Origin: Chrysoperla carnea | Taxonomy: Eukaryota > Arthropoda > Insecta > Neuroptera > Chrysopidae | Reading direction: 5' to 3' | DNA: 64,000 bases | Assembly: GCF_905475395.1 (NCBI RefSeq) | Contig: NC_058339.1 | Coordinates: forward strand, 77,900,520 to 77,964,519 | Shown here: piece by piece, positions 20,129-31,932 of the stretch | Layout of the letters: each line of letters starts with the position of its first letter | Position numbering within the stretch: the first letter of the stretch is position 1 | The notes under the pieces: generated by a model | Databases searched by the model: none | What the model saw: only the letters and a program-made list of their open reading frames with translations | What the model was told of the DNA's origin: nothing | Position numbers and translations under genes: made by a program

Positions 20129-20263
20129 CCGTCCAAAATAATAGATTACACATTTAGGGAGAAAAAAGTAAAGAATCTCTCAGATCTCATTTTCATTGTC
20201 AAACATGAGATCTGAAACATTCTTTACTTGCTCCCGTGGTGTGTATACTATTTTTCTGCCCGG
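20129..20263. repeat. Long hairpin, ~60 bp arms, 14-base loop
   Basis: The arms 20129-20190 and 20205-20263 pair nearly throughout: CAGATCTCAT / ATGAGATCTG next to the loop, AAGTAAAGAAT / ATTCTTTACTT, GGGAG / CTCCC, and outer CAAAATAATAG / CTATTTTTCTG. The size is compatible with a MITE or a precursor-like RNA hairpin. No promoter or flanking duplication was recognised. Confidence 0.75.
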
Positions 20264-22350
20264 CGAAGGCGGAAAGCGGCAACTTCGTTTAGCACAGCGG
20301 GATGAAAGTTTTTAGATCCGCGTTAGAAATTGTATAATTCACTAAGAAGTATTTTATAATCGCATGCAACAAAATTGAAAATTTGAAGAGATGATAAACA
20401 CAATTAATAAATAATCATCAAAGTTAAATGAATAGAACCCAAGATATAGGCCAAAACGTAAAGAAAGTCATTTTCCAAGATGGCGGCAAAAGGGTTAATT
20501 TCCCGAATACGAAAAATCAGATTTAAGGTCTCCAAAAAACCCCCTATCGAATGAATAAATAAAAAAATCTAGTGTCCAAACTTTTGAGTCACACCTCTAC
20601 GATTTATGTAAGTGCACTGGACTATTAATCATAAATCAAATGAAATCAAAAATGAATTACGGTCTATGATTAACAAGTTGTAAAACTTTTAAGAGGATTA
20701 AAAGAAATTCTTTTTAAAAATTCAGTTAGTGAATCAACAAATTATAAATAAATTTTCAAAAAATGCATACATTCTCAAATTATATAATAAAAATTTACTT
20801 AATGCAACCAATTTTTTTTTCAAAGAGTCAAATATAAATTTAGTTTTTACTTCCGTCATAAATAAAAAGTTTTTACATGTCCTATGTTACGTACACAAGT
20901 GACGACGGGGCTGTGATCCTACTGTGCTGTGATATTAAATTTATATTTGTTATTAAAATTTTAAAATATTTGAAGTTTTTTTTGTATGTTTTGTTTTTAA
21001 ATTTTAATAGCTGAGTCATCAAAACAGAAATACATTTTTAAATGTTTGTATAGTAAACTCAGTAAACTGTAGTTATTTCCAGATGAAGAATGATACATTA
21101 ACTGTATTATAGTGTAGTAACGAGTAAACAGTAAAAATGCATTCGAGTCGAGTTTAGAAGAAACGAAGAGTGGATAGAAGTTTATTTTTTAATTTTATAA
21201 CTGGTGTGCTATGGAATGAAACAACTGGACAAATTGATAATTTACTAGTGTTTCGTATTCAAATATTTGAATAAACTTGTAAACATTTTGAGTGTGGACC
21301 AGAATAATGAAAAAATTAAAATTGCGAATTATATCATGAAAATCGGTTTATGGTTATAAGAAAATATTCTAAGGAACTTTTTATAATAATTTTTTTTCGA
21401 TATCTCTAATAATCATTGACGCTAGGCAAAATGTAAAGAATTGGTTCTATTTGTCAATTTGTAGTGCTGAGTTTAAAGTTCAGATTTAGGTTAAGTATCT
21501 TAATAAATGTAACCCATCACCTCGATAGTGCAAAATTTGAAATTGATATTCTTATTAACAACGAAAATATGAGGGTATCTTCATCTTAAATGCGACACAC
21601 TTTATATTAAGGTATCATGCCCGTTTTAGCCAAGTTAATAACATGCTGCTATATACACACACTTTGTATAACAGACGTGTAACTGTAAATAATACTTAGA
21701 CATCGTATGTATACATATACGGGCTAGAACCGGTTTTCTTGGTACCAAATTTGTCATAAATTCAGGTATTATTTATTTGTTTTTGAACAAAATCTGATAT
21801 GATTTAGTGTTAGTTATAGGCAACTGGTACATTTAACCCGATCAAAAAATTTTAACTTTGATAGCGAATATCATTTTAAATTTACGGGTAAAAATTTGGA
21901 ATTTAGAAAATTTCCAAGGGCGAAAATGTTATACATTCTGTTTAAAGAAGTAAGAAATTGAAAGAAAAACTAACGCATGTTGGTAACATCACTATTGAAA
22001 ATAACTATTAATCTATTTAACACGATATTAGTGTTATGTTTACAAATATTAAAGCACATAATTATTAACACAGTAAAAACGTTTGAGTAATTAAAAAGCA
22101 AAAAAATACAACAAAAAAAATGTGTGTTCATCATTTTTATTCACTGTGTGAGGTTTTTTTAGTTTTGTTTTTGGTAAGATCCATCCATCCAGCAGCAGTA
22201 CTGTAGCTAGCACGATCATCTTTCTGTTGTTAAAATGTCTATAATTATCACATTAAAATGTAAACAGTAAACGCATTATATTAAGTAGACCACAAAGATT
22301 CTAATTTAGGTAAATTAAATTTTGTTTACTTTTAAAAAATATTTGGAATG
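20264..22350. other. 2.1 kb without recognised features
   Basis: A GC-richer patch at 20260-20320 and one at 20450-20560 (CCAAGATGGCGGCAAAAGGG) look like repeat fragments. No element ends or coding regions could be defined; the rest is AT-rich. Confidence 0.45.
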
Positions 22351-22733
22351 TATTCGTTGTGTGCGTAGTCATGGTAGGGATGCCAGCGCTTAAAGTGAAA
22401 AAGGAGGTTGTTATGACTAATTTGCAATTCTTTACATGTTTATGTTATAGATGTCAAATTAAAATTAGTGAAAAACACTAATTAATTAAACTTTGTAAAA
22501 ATAAGAAATCAAATTGGACAAATATTATTTTTCAAATGTAAATTATCATAATTATTTATTTAAATTTGTGAGACAATAATATTAAATTTTCAATGCAATC
22601 CATACAAACATGCAATCATGCAGTCATAAATGCAATCCATACAATTATATATGTATCCATACAATTCTATAATTAAAGAAGTGTATCGTTACCATGGAAA
22701 CGCCTCCAATAAAACTCACGCACGGTGCGAATA
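22351..22733 (+). mobile_element. MITE family G, copy 3 (383 bp)
   Basis: Full-length copy starting TATTCGTTGTGTGCGTAG and ending CACGCACGGTGCGAATA, closely related to 17342-17742. It lacks about 20 bases near the left end and has an expanded CAATCCATACAA-type region (about 22596-22670). The X-box-like 14-mer is intact at 22688-22701. Confidence 0.8.
22688..22701 (+). promoter_or_regulatory. X-box-like palindrome, second intact copy
   Basis: GTTACCATGGAAAC is identical to the site at 17697-17710. Confidence 0.45.
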
Positions 22734-23189
22734 TACATAAAGAACGAATTTCGTTACATTATGTAATTTAGTTACATTAAAAAATTATACCCTTTAAATT
22801 TCATTCTTGATTAGAATTAATTGGTTGGATCAATTATGTTAGAAACTTTACAAAAATTAAGGTCAATACATGATAAAAATCCGATACGACGAATTGAAAC
22901 TTTTTTGAAACTTGTAATCATGTACATTAAATACACCTAACCAATGGATTTTCTAAATTTCTGATGACTTATAATTTGATGGAATTTACCCTATCATAAT
23001 GCATTTCAACACGTAATAATTTTATTGTAATATAAAAAAAGACCTCGTATATTTATTTATTAAAATAAAAATTAATAATATTTTTTTTTTACAACTTTTA
23101 AACTTGTTATCTTTTTAGGTCGAATTGAATAATATTTTTTATCGTTTCAAGTGTTTTCTGTGTTGGTTGATATGAATTAATTTTATTTA
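22734..23189. other. AT-rich spacer
   Basis: No feature recognised between the family G copy and the family A repeat. Confidence 0.4.
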
Positions 23190-23725
23190 AAACAAGTGAA
23201 AACAAATAATTGACTGAGGTAATTGTGTAAATACCATGTATAGATAGTGTTGATTATGCAATCGTTTGTTTTTTACGTCATATAAGTAAAGAAAGATAGC
23301 CATAAAGATGACACACATATATAACTGATATTCCCATATAATACATATTATATAATTTGCGCTCTCGCGGATAAACAGTGATGTTTACGAAAAAAATGTT
23401 TCAAACAAAAGTTGTTTATTTTTTTATTGGGAACATTTAAACTTTTGTTCTATCTCTAATGACCCAATTGACCTATATTGCTCATTTACCAATTCGACCT
23501 AACTTTTTATGTCCTGATCACGCTATTATAATTTCAGCTTGATATTTTTTTTTCTTTTTTGAGTTATCGTGTTGACAGACAACCGTAAATGGACTAATTA
23601 GGTGATTTAATGAGCACCTAGAACACAAAATTTTGTTCGTCATCAATATTTTTAAGCGTTACAAACATGGGACTAAGCTTAGTGTAGCTTGATATATTTC
23701 ATATATACATGGTATAAAAATACTA
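23190..23725 (+). repeat. Dispersed repeat family A, near full-length copy
   Basis: The ordered blocks that define the family are all present: ACAAGTGAAAACAAATAATTG at the left, GATAAACAGTGATGTTTACG, TTCTATCTCTAA, CAATTGACCTATATTGCTC, TTTTGAGTTATCGTGTTGACAG, GGACTAATTAGGTGATTT, AAGCGTTACAAAC, GGGACTAAGCTTAGTG, and a tail of GATATATTTCATATATACATGG. There is no open frame or TIR, and it is not classifiable from sequence alone. Other copies lie at about 37125, 54680, 56440, 59690, 62975 and 63680. Confidence 0.8.
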
Positions 23726-24728
23726 CTCATTTGTTTGTTTTTATTATTGTCCAGACCGTTTGCACTTTGTAAAGAGGCGTACGGGGTTGATATGTCTTTG
23801 GTCTTATCAGTATTTCGTAATTATTCCATTAATAATATATATTTATTTACTTAAAAATTTGTACAAATTCAGATTCATCACGCACTCTATGATAATTTTA
23901 TCTTTGATCTGAATTAATGAAGACAAACAAGGACTAAACTCATTTACTTTTTGATTTTTATATGGAGGTAAATTTTTTTTTGCAAGTCACTAGAACAAAG
24001 CATGTTCATCACGCATTAAAAAACGCATGTATATTTTTCCTAATTAAAGATGTATTGTGTTTAACAACCTTCCTAGAAATAAACAGTGAATTTTTTTTAA
24101 TTAGTATAATTTTCTTTGTACGTAATTAACTAATTTAGCACAAGGTACAGATTATCATCTATTTAGTTTAATAATCAATTGTTCTTTTCACGTTTCATAA
24201 TTTTCTCATAAAATTATTTAAAAAACATTTCCTTGTACATCTAGTTATTTCAAGGAAATGTATCACAAGGAAATATACTGAAGAATGAGTTGACAATTAT
24301 TTGTCCACAGATTCTCCTAATCTTTGGACCGCAATGTTAGGTCAAAGTTTAACTAAGTTAAGTTAACTTAACAAGGGGGTACGCTGGGCTACGTGAGGAT
24401 AGGGGTGGCAATGAAGCTAAGCTTTGTAATTCTCGAAGCTTCTCGAAATTTGATAAGTTTCAAACAATGGTTGAAAACGAGTTTGAATTTTAGTTTGCTA
24501 ACAATTCTTTACGTGTGACTTGTAGTCATATAGGGTACGATTTTTATAGGCTTAGCAAGTTGGAATTAACCAAAGCACCACGGGGAGCGGGTATTTAACC
24601 AAAAAAATTTGTTTTTAGTTTCTTAACTGAAAATGGAAATTGTCTTCTTAAGTTGATAATAAAAAAACTACATCCCATCCAACGCGGCGGTGGCTGTCAA
24701 AGTAAAGGATACGGTAGGCTACATGGTA
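23726..24728. other. 1 kb AT-rich, no feature recognised
   Basis: The patch at 24310-24640 is slightly less AT-rich but shows no gene or element. Confidence 0.4.
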
Positions 24729-24736
24729 GTAGGAAG

Positions 24737-25023
24737 TAGTGATGAGCGAGATCAAGACCAAAACCAACGTAATTGTTTATCGAATTAAGTATAATGAGTA
24801 GATCTTTTTTGTCTTACTCACTGGGCTTGGTCTTGTAAGTCTTGTTTGGTCTTGCATACGTGTATTGATCAAAATCAAAATACATTATCAAGTATGCTAG
24901 ACAGAAGCAGTTAATTACAAAAAAACCAAGACCAATGTGAAAGACACAGAGTAAAGCTCAAGCTAAGTGTGTAACATAAAGACAGTCAAATTAGCCTTGT
25001 TTTGGTCTTGTTGCTGGTCACTA
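24737..25023. mobile_element. hAT-type MITE, 287 bp
   Basis: The ends are TAGTGATGAGC and, reversed, TAGTGACCAGC, followed inwards by AAGACCAAAAC on both sides. Flanking 8-mers are GTAGGAAG (24729-24736) and GGAGGAAG (25024-25031), 7 of 8 identical, as expected for a hAT insertion. The interior has repeated GGTCTTG / CAAGACC words in both orientations and no coding region. A diverged relative may lie at 57900-58215, where AAGACCAAGA-type words recur. Confidence 0.75.
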
Positions 25024-25031
25024 GGAGGAAG

Positions 25032-27209
25032 GAGTTCTAAAGTGGCTGGGATTGAGCCAAAATATGATACCAAAATATGACACCAAAATATAAAATTAAA
25101 TTTTTGATATACTCTTGCAACTAGCAAAAATATAAAATTAAAAAAGGTCCCAGTTTATTCCCTACCAACTTCAAAACATACATGATATAAAGAAAACGAA
25201 CTATAAAATTTTGCACCTAGAAGAAAATATTAGTTGGCAAGGAAACTATTATGTTGGCAAACGCAACATAACCATGATTAGTGGCTGTCTGTACAGTTTT
25301 TACACATAGTAAATGTTTAAAATTAAATGCAAAAAACGACGCGTCAACACACGGCAGCATACATACAAACTTTGGTTCGCTATTAATAGACGGGGCGATA
25401 CCGAAAATATCTTTTTAATACACACCGAGCGCAATACAAACATTATGAGAATATTTCCTTCATTATATATTTTTTTTTAGTGTATGTATATTTTCAATTT
25501 ATATTTTCTCAAAATATAATTTTAGTAACATCATTAATTATCATGCCCAGAAAATGTTGATTATGTTATAAAATTTAATCATTTTGTACGTAAATACAGT
25601 GTGTTAATCGAATAATGAGACCCAGGTTTTTTGTTTACAAAAATTATTTTTCTGAATCTTGTTCTCGACCGCATTAAACTCCAGGAGTAGCCATTTTTGT
25701 GGCTTCAATCCACGGTCAGAACGTTGGATGCCTTGGCGTAAGTGCAGAAAATCTTTAACTCTTTTCAGAAATATATGCGGTTGAGAAGAATGTGATAGGG
25801 GATAAAAAAAATATACAAACAATGGTCACAATTTTGGATACCCTGGCGTATGGTCGTAATATATTATTTCTTCCACTGCAATTCAGGTAAGCTTTTCTAG
25901 AAAAATTAACATTTGAATAGAATCTCAACAATATGGATTATATTTAGCTGTTTATTTTCGATTTGATTTAATCAAAAATACTGGACTTGATTTTATAGAT
26001 CTCATTCGGCAAGACAATGAATGATATAAAAGTTTTCCTGCACTTTTTGCAAAAAATAAATATTTCATTTTCAAAACCCAAAATACGAACTCGTTTTCTT
26101 GACGAGTTCACAGTATGACGAGTTGACAGTATGAGTTTACAAATATTCTTTGCATAGAATGTGTCAAATATCATCTCAAATGAAGATTGATAAGATAATT
26201 TAAGGATGACACAAAAAATTGACATAACGTTTGAGATAGCTCAAGTAACATTAAGGATGCACGAGCACTGGGGCAATTTTGGATAAAAGGCATGATTTTT
26301 TTTATGAAGTTGGACTAAGGCTAAATTAATTTTGTAAATTTTAGGAAGAGTTGCCCGATTATTTAAATAAATAAATGACTTAAAAAGTAGGCATATTTAA
26401 CATTGATCTTATGAAAAAGCGGTGGATGGATGATATGTTTTCATTGATTTCTCCAAAACTAGTTGGAAATTTAAAAAGAAACTATTTAGATTAAGGTTAA
26501 AACCTTAATTAATTATTGAAAACAAAAAACCCGTTGTGTCCGACTAATTAAGGATGTATTAGTACGGCAGTGGGGACACAAAAAATATAATTTTTCAATT
26601 TTGATGGCTAGTTATGTTATAACTTGACAATATAAGACGAAAAGTAAGCATAAAATTTTTCGATATCTGGAGTAATTTTCAAAATATCGGAAATTGAAAA
26701 TTTTGTTTAATTATTTAGCTTTAGATATTTCGAAAACTAAGGCAGATATCGAAAAAAAATTTCATCAAACTTGAAAATAAGGTACAAATAATTTCAACCA
26801 CAAGGCTAAACTGGCCTTGGTACTCGTACTACCCAAAGAGTTTCAAACTGGACAAATTCGAAAATTTAATCTGATTTTTCAAATAGCATATTATTCAAAT
26901 TTTACCTCATTAGTCTCTTGTAAAAAATGATCCTTGCGAGAAAATTGCAAACCAAAAATTTCTATTTCGAAACAATAATAAATTAAATACAATCAAAAAC
27001 AAAAGAATATAAAAACCTGTTCATATTTTAGAGAAACATTTTACGCTTGAAAGATGAAAACACCAACCTTTTGAGATCTGTAACAAATTGAAAAAATAAT
27101 TATTATTAATAAACTTCCAATTTCTTTAAGAATTTCTTTTCAATTATAATTAAATCAAATAAAAAGATTTACTTTCTCAAAATAATTCATATAAATATTA
27201 TTTCTTACA
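25032..27209. other. 2.2 kb with weak repeat signals only
   Basis: The 72-codon minus-strand frame 25604-25822 (contains DRGLKPQKWLLLEFNAVENK) is in a less AT-rich patch but I do not recognise a family; TGGATGCCTTGGCGTA at about 25726 and TGGATACCCTGGCGTA at about 25835 suggest repeat DNA. TAAGGATGCACGAGCACTGG (about 26253) and TAAGGATGTATTAGTACGGC (about 26550) look like the starts of two diverged repeats. No gene is supported. Confidence 0.4.
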
Positions 27210-27350
27210 ATTTATTTGGGTGTGCTTGAGAGCGTGAAGGACGTTTGGATAAAGATCGACCCACTAGGCAACAATAACCATGGTAGTGTGAGTTTGTTAG
27301 TTAGACCACAGCAGCAGAATGATGTTTCTTCTCTACCCACCCAAATAAAT
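27210..27350. mobile_element. Small TIR element, ~141 bp
   Basis: ATTTATTTGGGTGTGCTTGA at 27210 is mirrored by CTCTACCCACCCAAATAAAT at 27331-27350 (about 16 of 20 matched). The interior, about 100 bases, is far less AT-rich than its surroundings. A 71-codon frame (27216-27431) overlaps it and runs on into A/T sequence; I do not treat it as a gene. The class is unknown. Confidence 0.55.
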
Positions 27351-27725
27351 AGCACCCACTCAATATTTGATTTTGTATTTTTAATAAAATTTTTTTTATT
27401 GTCTGATCAAAATGATTTTGTTTTTCAATAAAATTTTATTGTTTGTTTACACATTATAAAAATTTATTTCAGCTGTTATTTCACGCTTAGTTTCAGTTAC
27501 AAAATTTTAGTACCGAATATTAAAAAAAGATATTATGTAATTTTATTTGATGTTTTGAAAACACAATTAAAATTTGGGGTGCCAAATGATGCATATTTTG
27601 AATATACAGGTTTTTAAGTCTGTTAAGCCAGGTGACTGCACTTGTGATGTTCTTGTCACGTGATATAGATGTTGAATAATTTATTGCACTAGTATTACAG
27701 AGATTAGACACACAAAAAAATATAC
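27351..27725. other. AT-rich spacer
   Basis: Nothing recognised. Confidence 0.4.
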
Positions 27726-28930
27726 CTCAGAATATGTCAAAACTGAGTATGTAGGGTAATTTTGATCCAAAAAAAAAAAATTAGGATAATTTTGAAATTT
27801 CGCTTAAAATCTTGAACGAAAAGTTTCATTTCAGAGCGACTCTCGAGATATCTTTAAAAATACTTATCTAATGAGCAGGACTTTATGTTTCTTGGGGTTC
27901 TGATAACCCTAAATAAGATTTGAAAATTTGGTTTATTTTGCGATTGCATGACATGTTTCTAAATATCGATTGGAACTGCTCCGGGATATACGAATTTTTG
28001 CTAGATATACGAGCCAGCATATAAGATTTGAGTGAATATTACAAAAAATATTCGTTAAATTTTCAAAACCACTCGAACTTTTTTATTTTAAGGGTCACAA
28101 AGTACTTTAGAAAATGGTTTGTTATCAGAAGAAAATTTTGTCGAATTTTGGCATTTTTCTTATTACAAAGATACAATATTAATTATTTTTTAAGTCACGA
28201 TATATAATTCATAGTCACCTGTTCTGAATCAAGACATACAACATTTTGAAAAAAGTTGAAATTTGTACAATATATATTTTACCTGTATAAAACAACACCT
28301 ACCCTTATTTCGAGTGTAATAGAGGGAGAATAAGCGAGAGCAAGAGAGGTGGAAGCTATAACGCGATGATTTTTACTATGAAGCCCTTCTAAGCGGACGG
28401 GTTTTCATAATTTAGTGGTCCAACCGTTTTAGATCGTATTTAAACTGTTCCGAAATATGGGCAAAATACGATTTTAGTGAATAATATCACAAACACTACT
28501 GGTTAAATCTGCAAAACGACCATATTTTTAAATTTTATGGGTCATAATTACTTTAGAAAATAATTTTTATTCAAATCGAAAATTTTCCAAAATTTTTGCA
28601 GTTTTCTTAAGGAAAATATCGAGGAAAAATTTGTTTTCGATTTTGACTAAACTAAGTGTATAGAGTAATTCTGTCTGCAAAAGAAAAAAAATCGGGTTCA
28701 TTTAACAATTGGGTAACTAATTTTAGAAAATTCGCTTAAAATTTTGTACGAAAAACTGTAATTTTGCAGCGATTCTAGAGATATTTCGTAAAATACACAT
28801 CTAATCGTCAAATGAGCTGAGTTTTTGGGGCCATTTTAACCTTAAATAAATAAAGAATATGACATCCGATTTAAAAACAAGCCTCTGAGCCATCAACTAC
28901 TGCTATTGCGTGATATTAAGATTGAAGGTA
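27726..28930. repeat. Diverged direct duplications (family H)
   Basis: Segment 27735-27915 is related to 28650-28860: ACTAAGTGTATAGnGTAATT, AATTTCGCTTAAAAT, a CGACTCTCGAGATAT-like motif and TTTCTTGGGG / TTTTTGGGGC in the same order. Segment 27970-28160 is related to 28430-28625 (ACTGCTCCGGGATATACG / ACTGTTCCGAAATATGGG, TTTTAAGGGTCA / TTTTATGGGTCA, ACTTTAGAAAATGG). Similarity is roughly 65-70%. The blocks belong to one repeat type that occurs as two partly overlapping copies. No coding region. Confidence 0.6.
28268..28400 (-). repeat. Dispersed element family D, fragment
   Basis: TTTTACCTGTATAAAACAACACCTACCCTTATTTCGAGTGTAATAG-like order matches 37695-37740 in the same orientation, followed by AGCGAGAGCAAGAGAGGTGGAAGC, the reverse complement of the left part of 32949-33360. 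It is a fragment lodged between the family H blocks. Confidence 0.6.
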
Positions 28931-30009
28931 TCAACTCATTTTGATCGCTTAATAATTGAATAGGTAGTCAAGTCATATGTCCAGTACACATATTGAACAA
29001 CTTACAGCTTATTAATAAAAGTATTTAATAATAAAGAGAACCAACACTTCAGCTTCAGTTTGTAAGAAGTGTTTACCATTTTTGTGACAACAACATACAG
29101 TGTAATGTTAACTACACTTAAATTAACTGCATTCTTTTAATATATTCTTTTCACTTTCTGGATATTATAAATATGTAATAATCAACATATCGAGGACATA
29201 TTGTTACGTCACTATCTTTATTTAGAATATGCATACCACTTTTATTTTAAAGATCATTTTATTACCACTAATTTTATTGAATTTTAATTATTTTTCAATA
29301 TTGAAAATTTTTATTTAACATAAACAGATTTATTTGCCTTGAAGTAAATAGTGGCAAATTACAAATAGGCATTATTTGCACTTTCAAAAGTTCACAAAAT
29401 TTGAATTTTATAAATATTTGAGGTATTTACTAAGAAATCCATGAGTAGGGTCTCATGACTCTAAAGAAGCTAAACCGACGCAATGGATTGAAGACACCTT
29501 AAAAGATTGAGGAGACTTAAAGCGTTATTCGAAATTTGCGCTTGATATGAAGGAGCAAATGTTTATAAAGGGGGAGTCACACTGAGGAAGTCGATAAAAA
29601 TTGAGTTTGTCCTAATATCAGAAGTTTTTTATTGTTGCTATAGATAGGAACAAATGACCTCGAAAAGCAAAACAACTGGCACAACCAAATCGATTAAAGA
29701 TCAAGTATGAAAAGTATTTCAATGTGCAGTTTACAAACTGAGTAAAATTTTCGAGTAAAATAATTCAAAATTGGGTCTCTGGTAACAATCATGACTATTA
29801 TTTTTTTAAAGAATATTCCGAGAAACGAAATTTGAATTAAGTTATTCGGATATTGGATTAAAATTCAATTTCTCCGATCAATCATTATGTAGTTCGTTGT
29901 TTTTATTGGTGTGTACAGAGTGGATCATTATAATATATTATGGCCAATAGCTCTATTTGTAGTTAACCATTAAAAAAAAACTTCAAAAGTTTTAGAGCTT
30001 GATGAGGGG
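28931..30009. other. 1.1 kb AT-rich, no feature recognised
   Basis: Positions 29430-29700 are somewhat less AT-rich; no frame or repeat end could be identified. Confidence 0.4.
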
Positions 30010-30590
30010 CTTCTTCATGATCTGACATCAGATTAGACCTAGTTTACCGGGCTGCTTTAATAGTCCATTTAGATCCAAAAAGATAAGAGATGGAATAACA
30101 CTTTAAATTAGAAAGCTGATCCTCATAAAAAGTAACATTTTTAATTTAAAACATTTTTTCGAAAATCATTATCTTTCGTAGGAAATGCGATTTAAAACTA
30201 AATCATTAGTGCATTTAATCGAAAGAAAACACGCTTTAGCCAAAAATTGTCAAAGGCAATAGAGGTCATTCGCCTGTACCCATGACTTTGACTTGAAATT
30301 CTAGTTTCAAGGTCATTTAACCTTGATCTACAAATGATCTTGAAAATTAATCTGGTCTTAAAAGTTATTAACACAGAAGAATGACCTTTATTGTCCTTGA
30401 TAACTTTTGTATTTTCTTTCCATTAAATGCAATAATGATATATTTGTAAGTCGTATTTCTTCCGAAAGCTAACGATTTTCGAAAAAATGTTTTTCTATCT
30501 CTTAATTTTTCGGATTTAAATTGACTATTAAAGCAACCCGTCAAACTAAGTACAATCTAATGACAGTAGGTACGTGATGTACCCCATAAA
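30010..30590. mobile_element. Foldback-type element, ~580 bp, arms ~270 bp
   Basis: Left-arm motifs reappear mirrored on the right: GGGCTGCTTTAATAGTCCATTT (30049) against AAATTGACTATTAAAGCAACCC (about 30520), ATTTTTTCGAAAATCATTATCTTTCG (about 30155) against its near-inverse at about 30462-30490, TGCATTTAATCGAAAGAAAA against TTTTCTTTCCATTAAATGCA, and CAATAGAGGTCATTCG against GAATGACCTTTATTG. The centre (about 30280-30370) includes TTGAAATTCTAGTTTCAA and duplicated AAGGTCA-type words. There is no coding region and no clear target duplication. Confidence 0.8.
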
Positions 30591-31240
30591 ACTCTGTAAC
30601 TTTTGAACTATTATCCATGATAGATTAAAATGGTGCACTATGAATACCATAAAAAGTTAAAATACTGTTCTTTATACAATTATCTTTACACGTTCAGGTT
30701 AAAAATAATTCGAACAATTTTTTGTGTGTAAAATATCCGAGAGCAGTCCAAACATTGCCCCAAAGTTTGTTTAATAGTGTCAATCGGTGCAATGTGAGAT
30801 CAATTAAATTTCATTTTCTTTCGCTCTAAATATAAATAAAGAAGCAGCAAGCATGTTTAATATTTTCATTGTTTAAAAGTTAACCAAGTGATTCGATCAC
30901 TACTCACTACACAGTGGATGATTTTAAATAATAAAGTGATGATGATTTTAATATATATTTATTGGTTAGCAGTAAATAAATAATAAATAGTCAAGTTCAT
31001 TTTGATTAACAGTCCATCAACTCTTCAACTACGCGCTTTAACTACTTTAACTACAAACATATAATTAATAATTGGTTTAACATACTTTTAATAACAATTG
31101 TTTTCATGACTATGTAACTACTAAACAATGAACTATTATATTAAATGAACGATATTTTATTTAAAATTGAGGCGTGGTTTTCCCTTGCAAGATTTTTGAT
31201 TGTCTATTAACAAATGTGATAGTTTTTTTAGTCTTGAGCA
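30591..31240. other. AT-rich stretch, no feature recognised
   Basis: No element end or frame was found before the LINE remnant. Confidence 0.4.
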
Positions 31241-31244
31241 GAAT

Positions 31245-31845
31245 TGGCTAACGGACAACTCTGGCGTTAGGGGGAACAAGGCAGCGAACTCGTTGGCGCA
31301 AGAGGAATCTTCCTAAACGCCTCTTTCATCCGAGCCTGATTGCTATGGGATTGACCTGAGTCATTTCCATAGCAAGATGCTTCGAAATTTACTGCAATAA
31401 GTGTCTATAATAAACTCATCTTGGTTACTAGGACATTGCGCAGGTCTTGCGTTAGGCAAAGTTGTGCATAGCCACAGCTAAGTCGTATGACAGTGCTTGG
31501 TTAAAACTCAATAGAAAACAGTTCAGACTGGTGGTGGGAATCTTGACATGATACTGTTGATTACCCAACTACCACCTTTATAGCTGGAGGATCTTCGATG
31601 ATTTCAATGGTATGGAGGACGATGAAACCCATACTTGTTATTTGCATTTGCAGAAACCTGTAGGGTATCAGATATAGAAGGCTTGGGTTTGAAGCCTTGG
31701 AGAAGCTTTCTGTGCGGCATCTGGCCTCGGCAGAATTATATTGCTTTGTCATCTCAAAATAGCATCTCTTACCCAGAGAAGTCTCGCCTTCGCGTAGCAG
31801 GCTGTTCCTAAGGAGGGCACAGACAAACCCTTGATTTAGGTACCA
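31245..31845 (+). pseudogene. LINE (I/Jockey-like) ORF2 remnant: RNase H end and C-terminal region
   Basis: The plus frame from 31245 reads WLTDNSGVRGNKAANSLAQE, the W-x-GHSGVxGNExADxLA signature near the end of LINE RNase H domains; the conserved His is lost. Downstream, through many stops and shifts, come LVVGILT at about 31528, NYHLY at about 31567 and MEDDET at about 31612. These match the order VGxLTGH ... HLxxxG ... CxxCxxxxET of the Cys/His-rich C-terminal region. LCHLKIASLTQRSLAFA follows near 31745-31795. Reverse transcriptase and endonuclease are absent. The 104-codon minus-strand frame 31561-31875 is an antisense shadow. GC content is clearly above the surroundings. Confidence 0.75.
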
Positions 31846-31932
31846 AGGATCCATTTGCGGTATTTCTCTTATCAATTATAATTATTAGTCATGAGTCATT
31901 TTCTACATTGGTCGCTTTACTACTGGCCTAAC

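Noticed and set aside
25604..25822. 72-codon minus ORF with DRGLKPQKWLLLEFNAVENK
   Set aside because: It has a transposon-protein flavour but I cannot tie it to a family; not called.
27216..27431. 71-codon plus ORF
   Set aside because: Covers a small TIR element and then A/T sequence; the first part is less AT-rich because it is the element interior.
31561..31875. 104-codon minus-strand ORF
   Set aside because: It is antisense to a decayed LINE RNase H/C-terminal region on the plus strand that explains the sequence.
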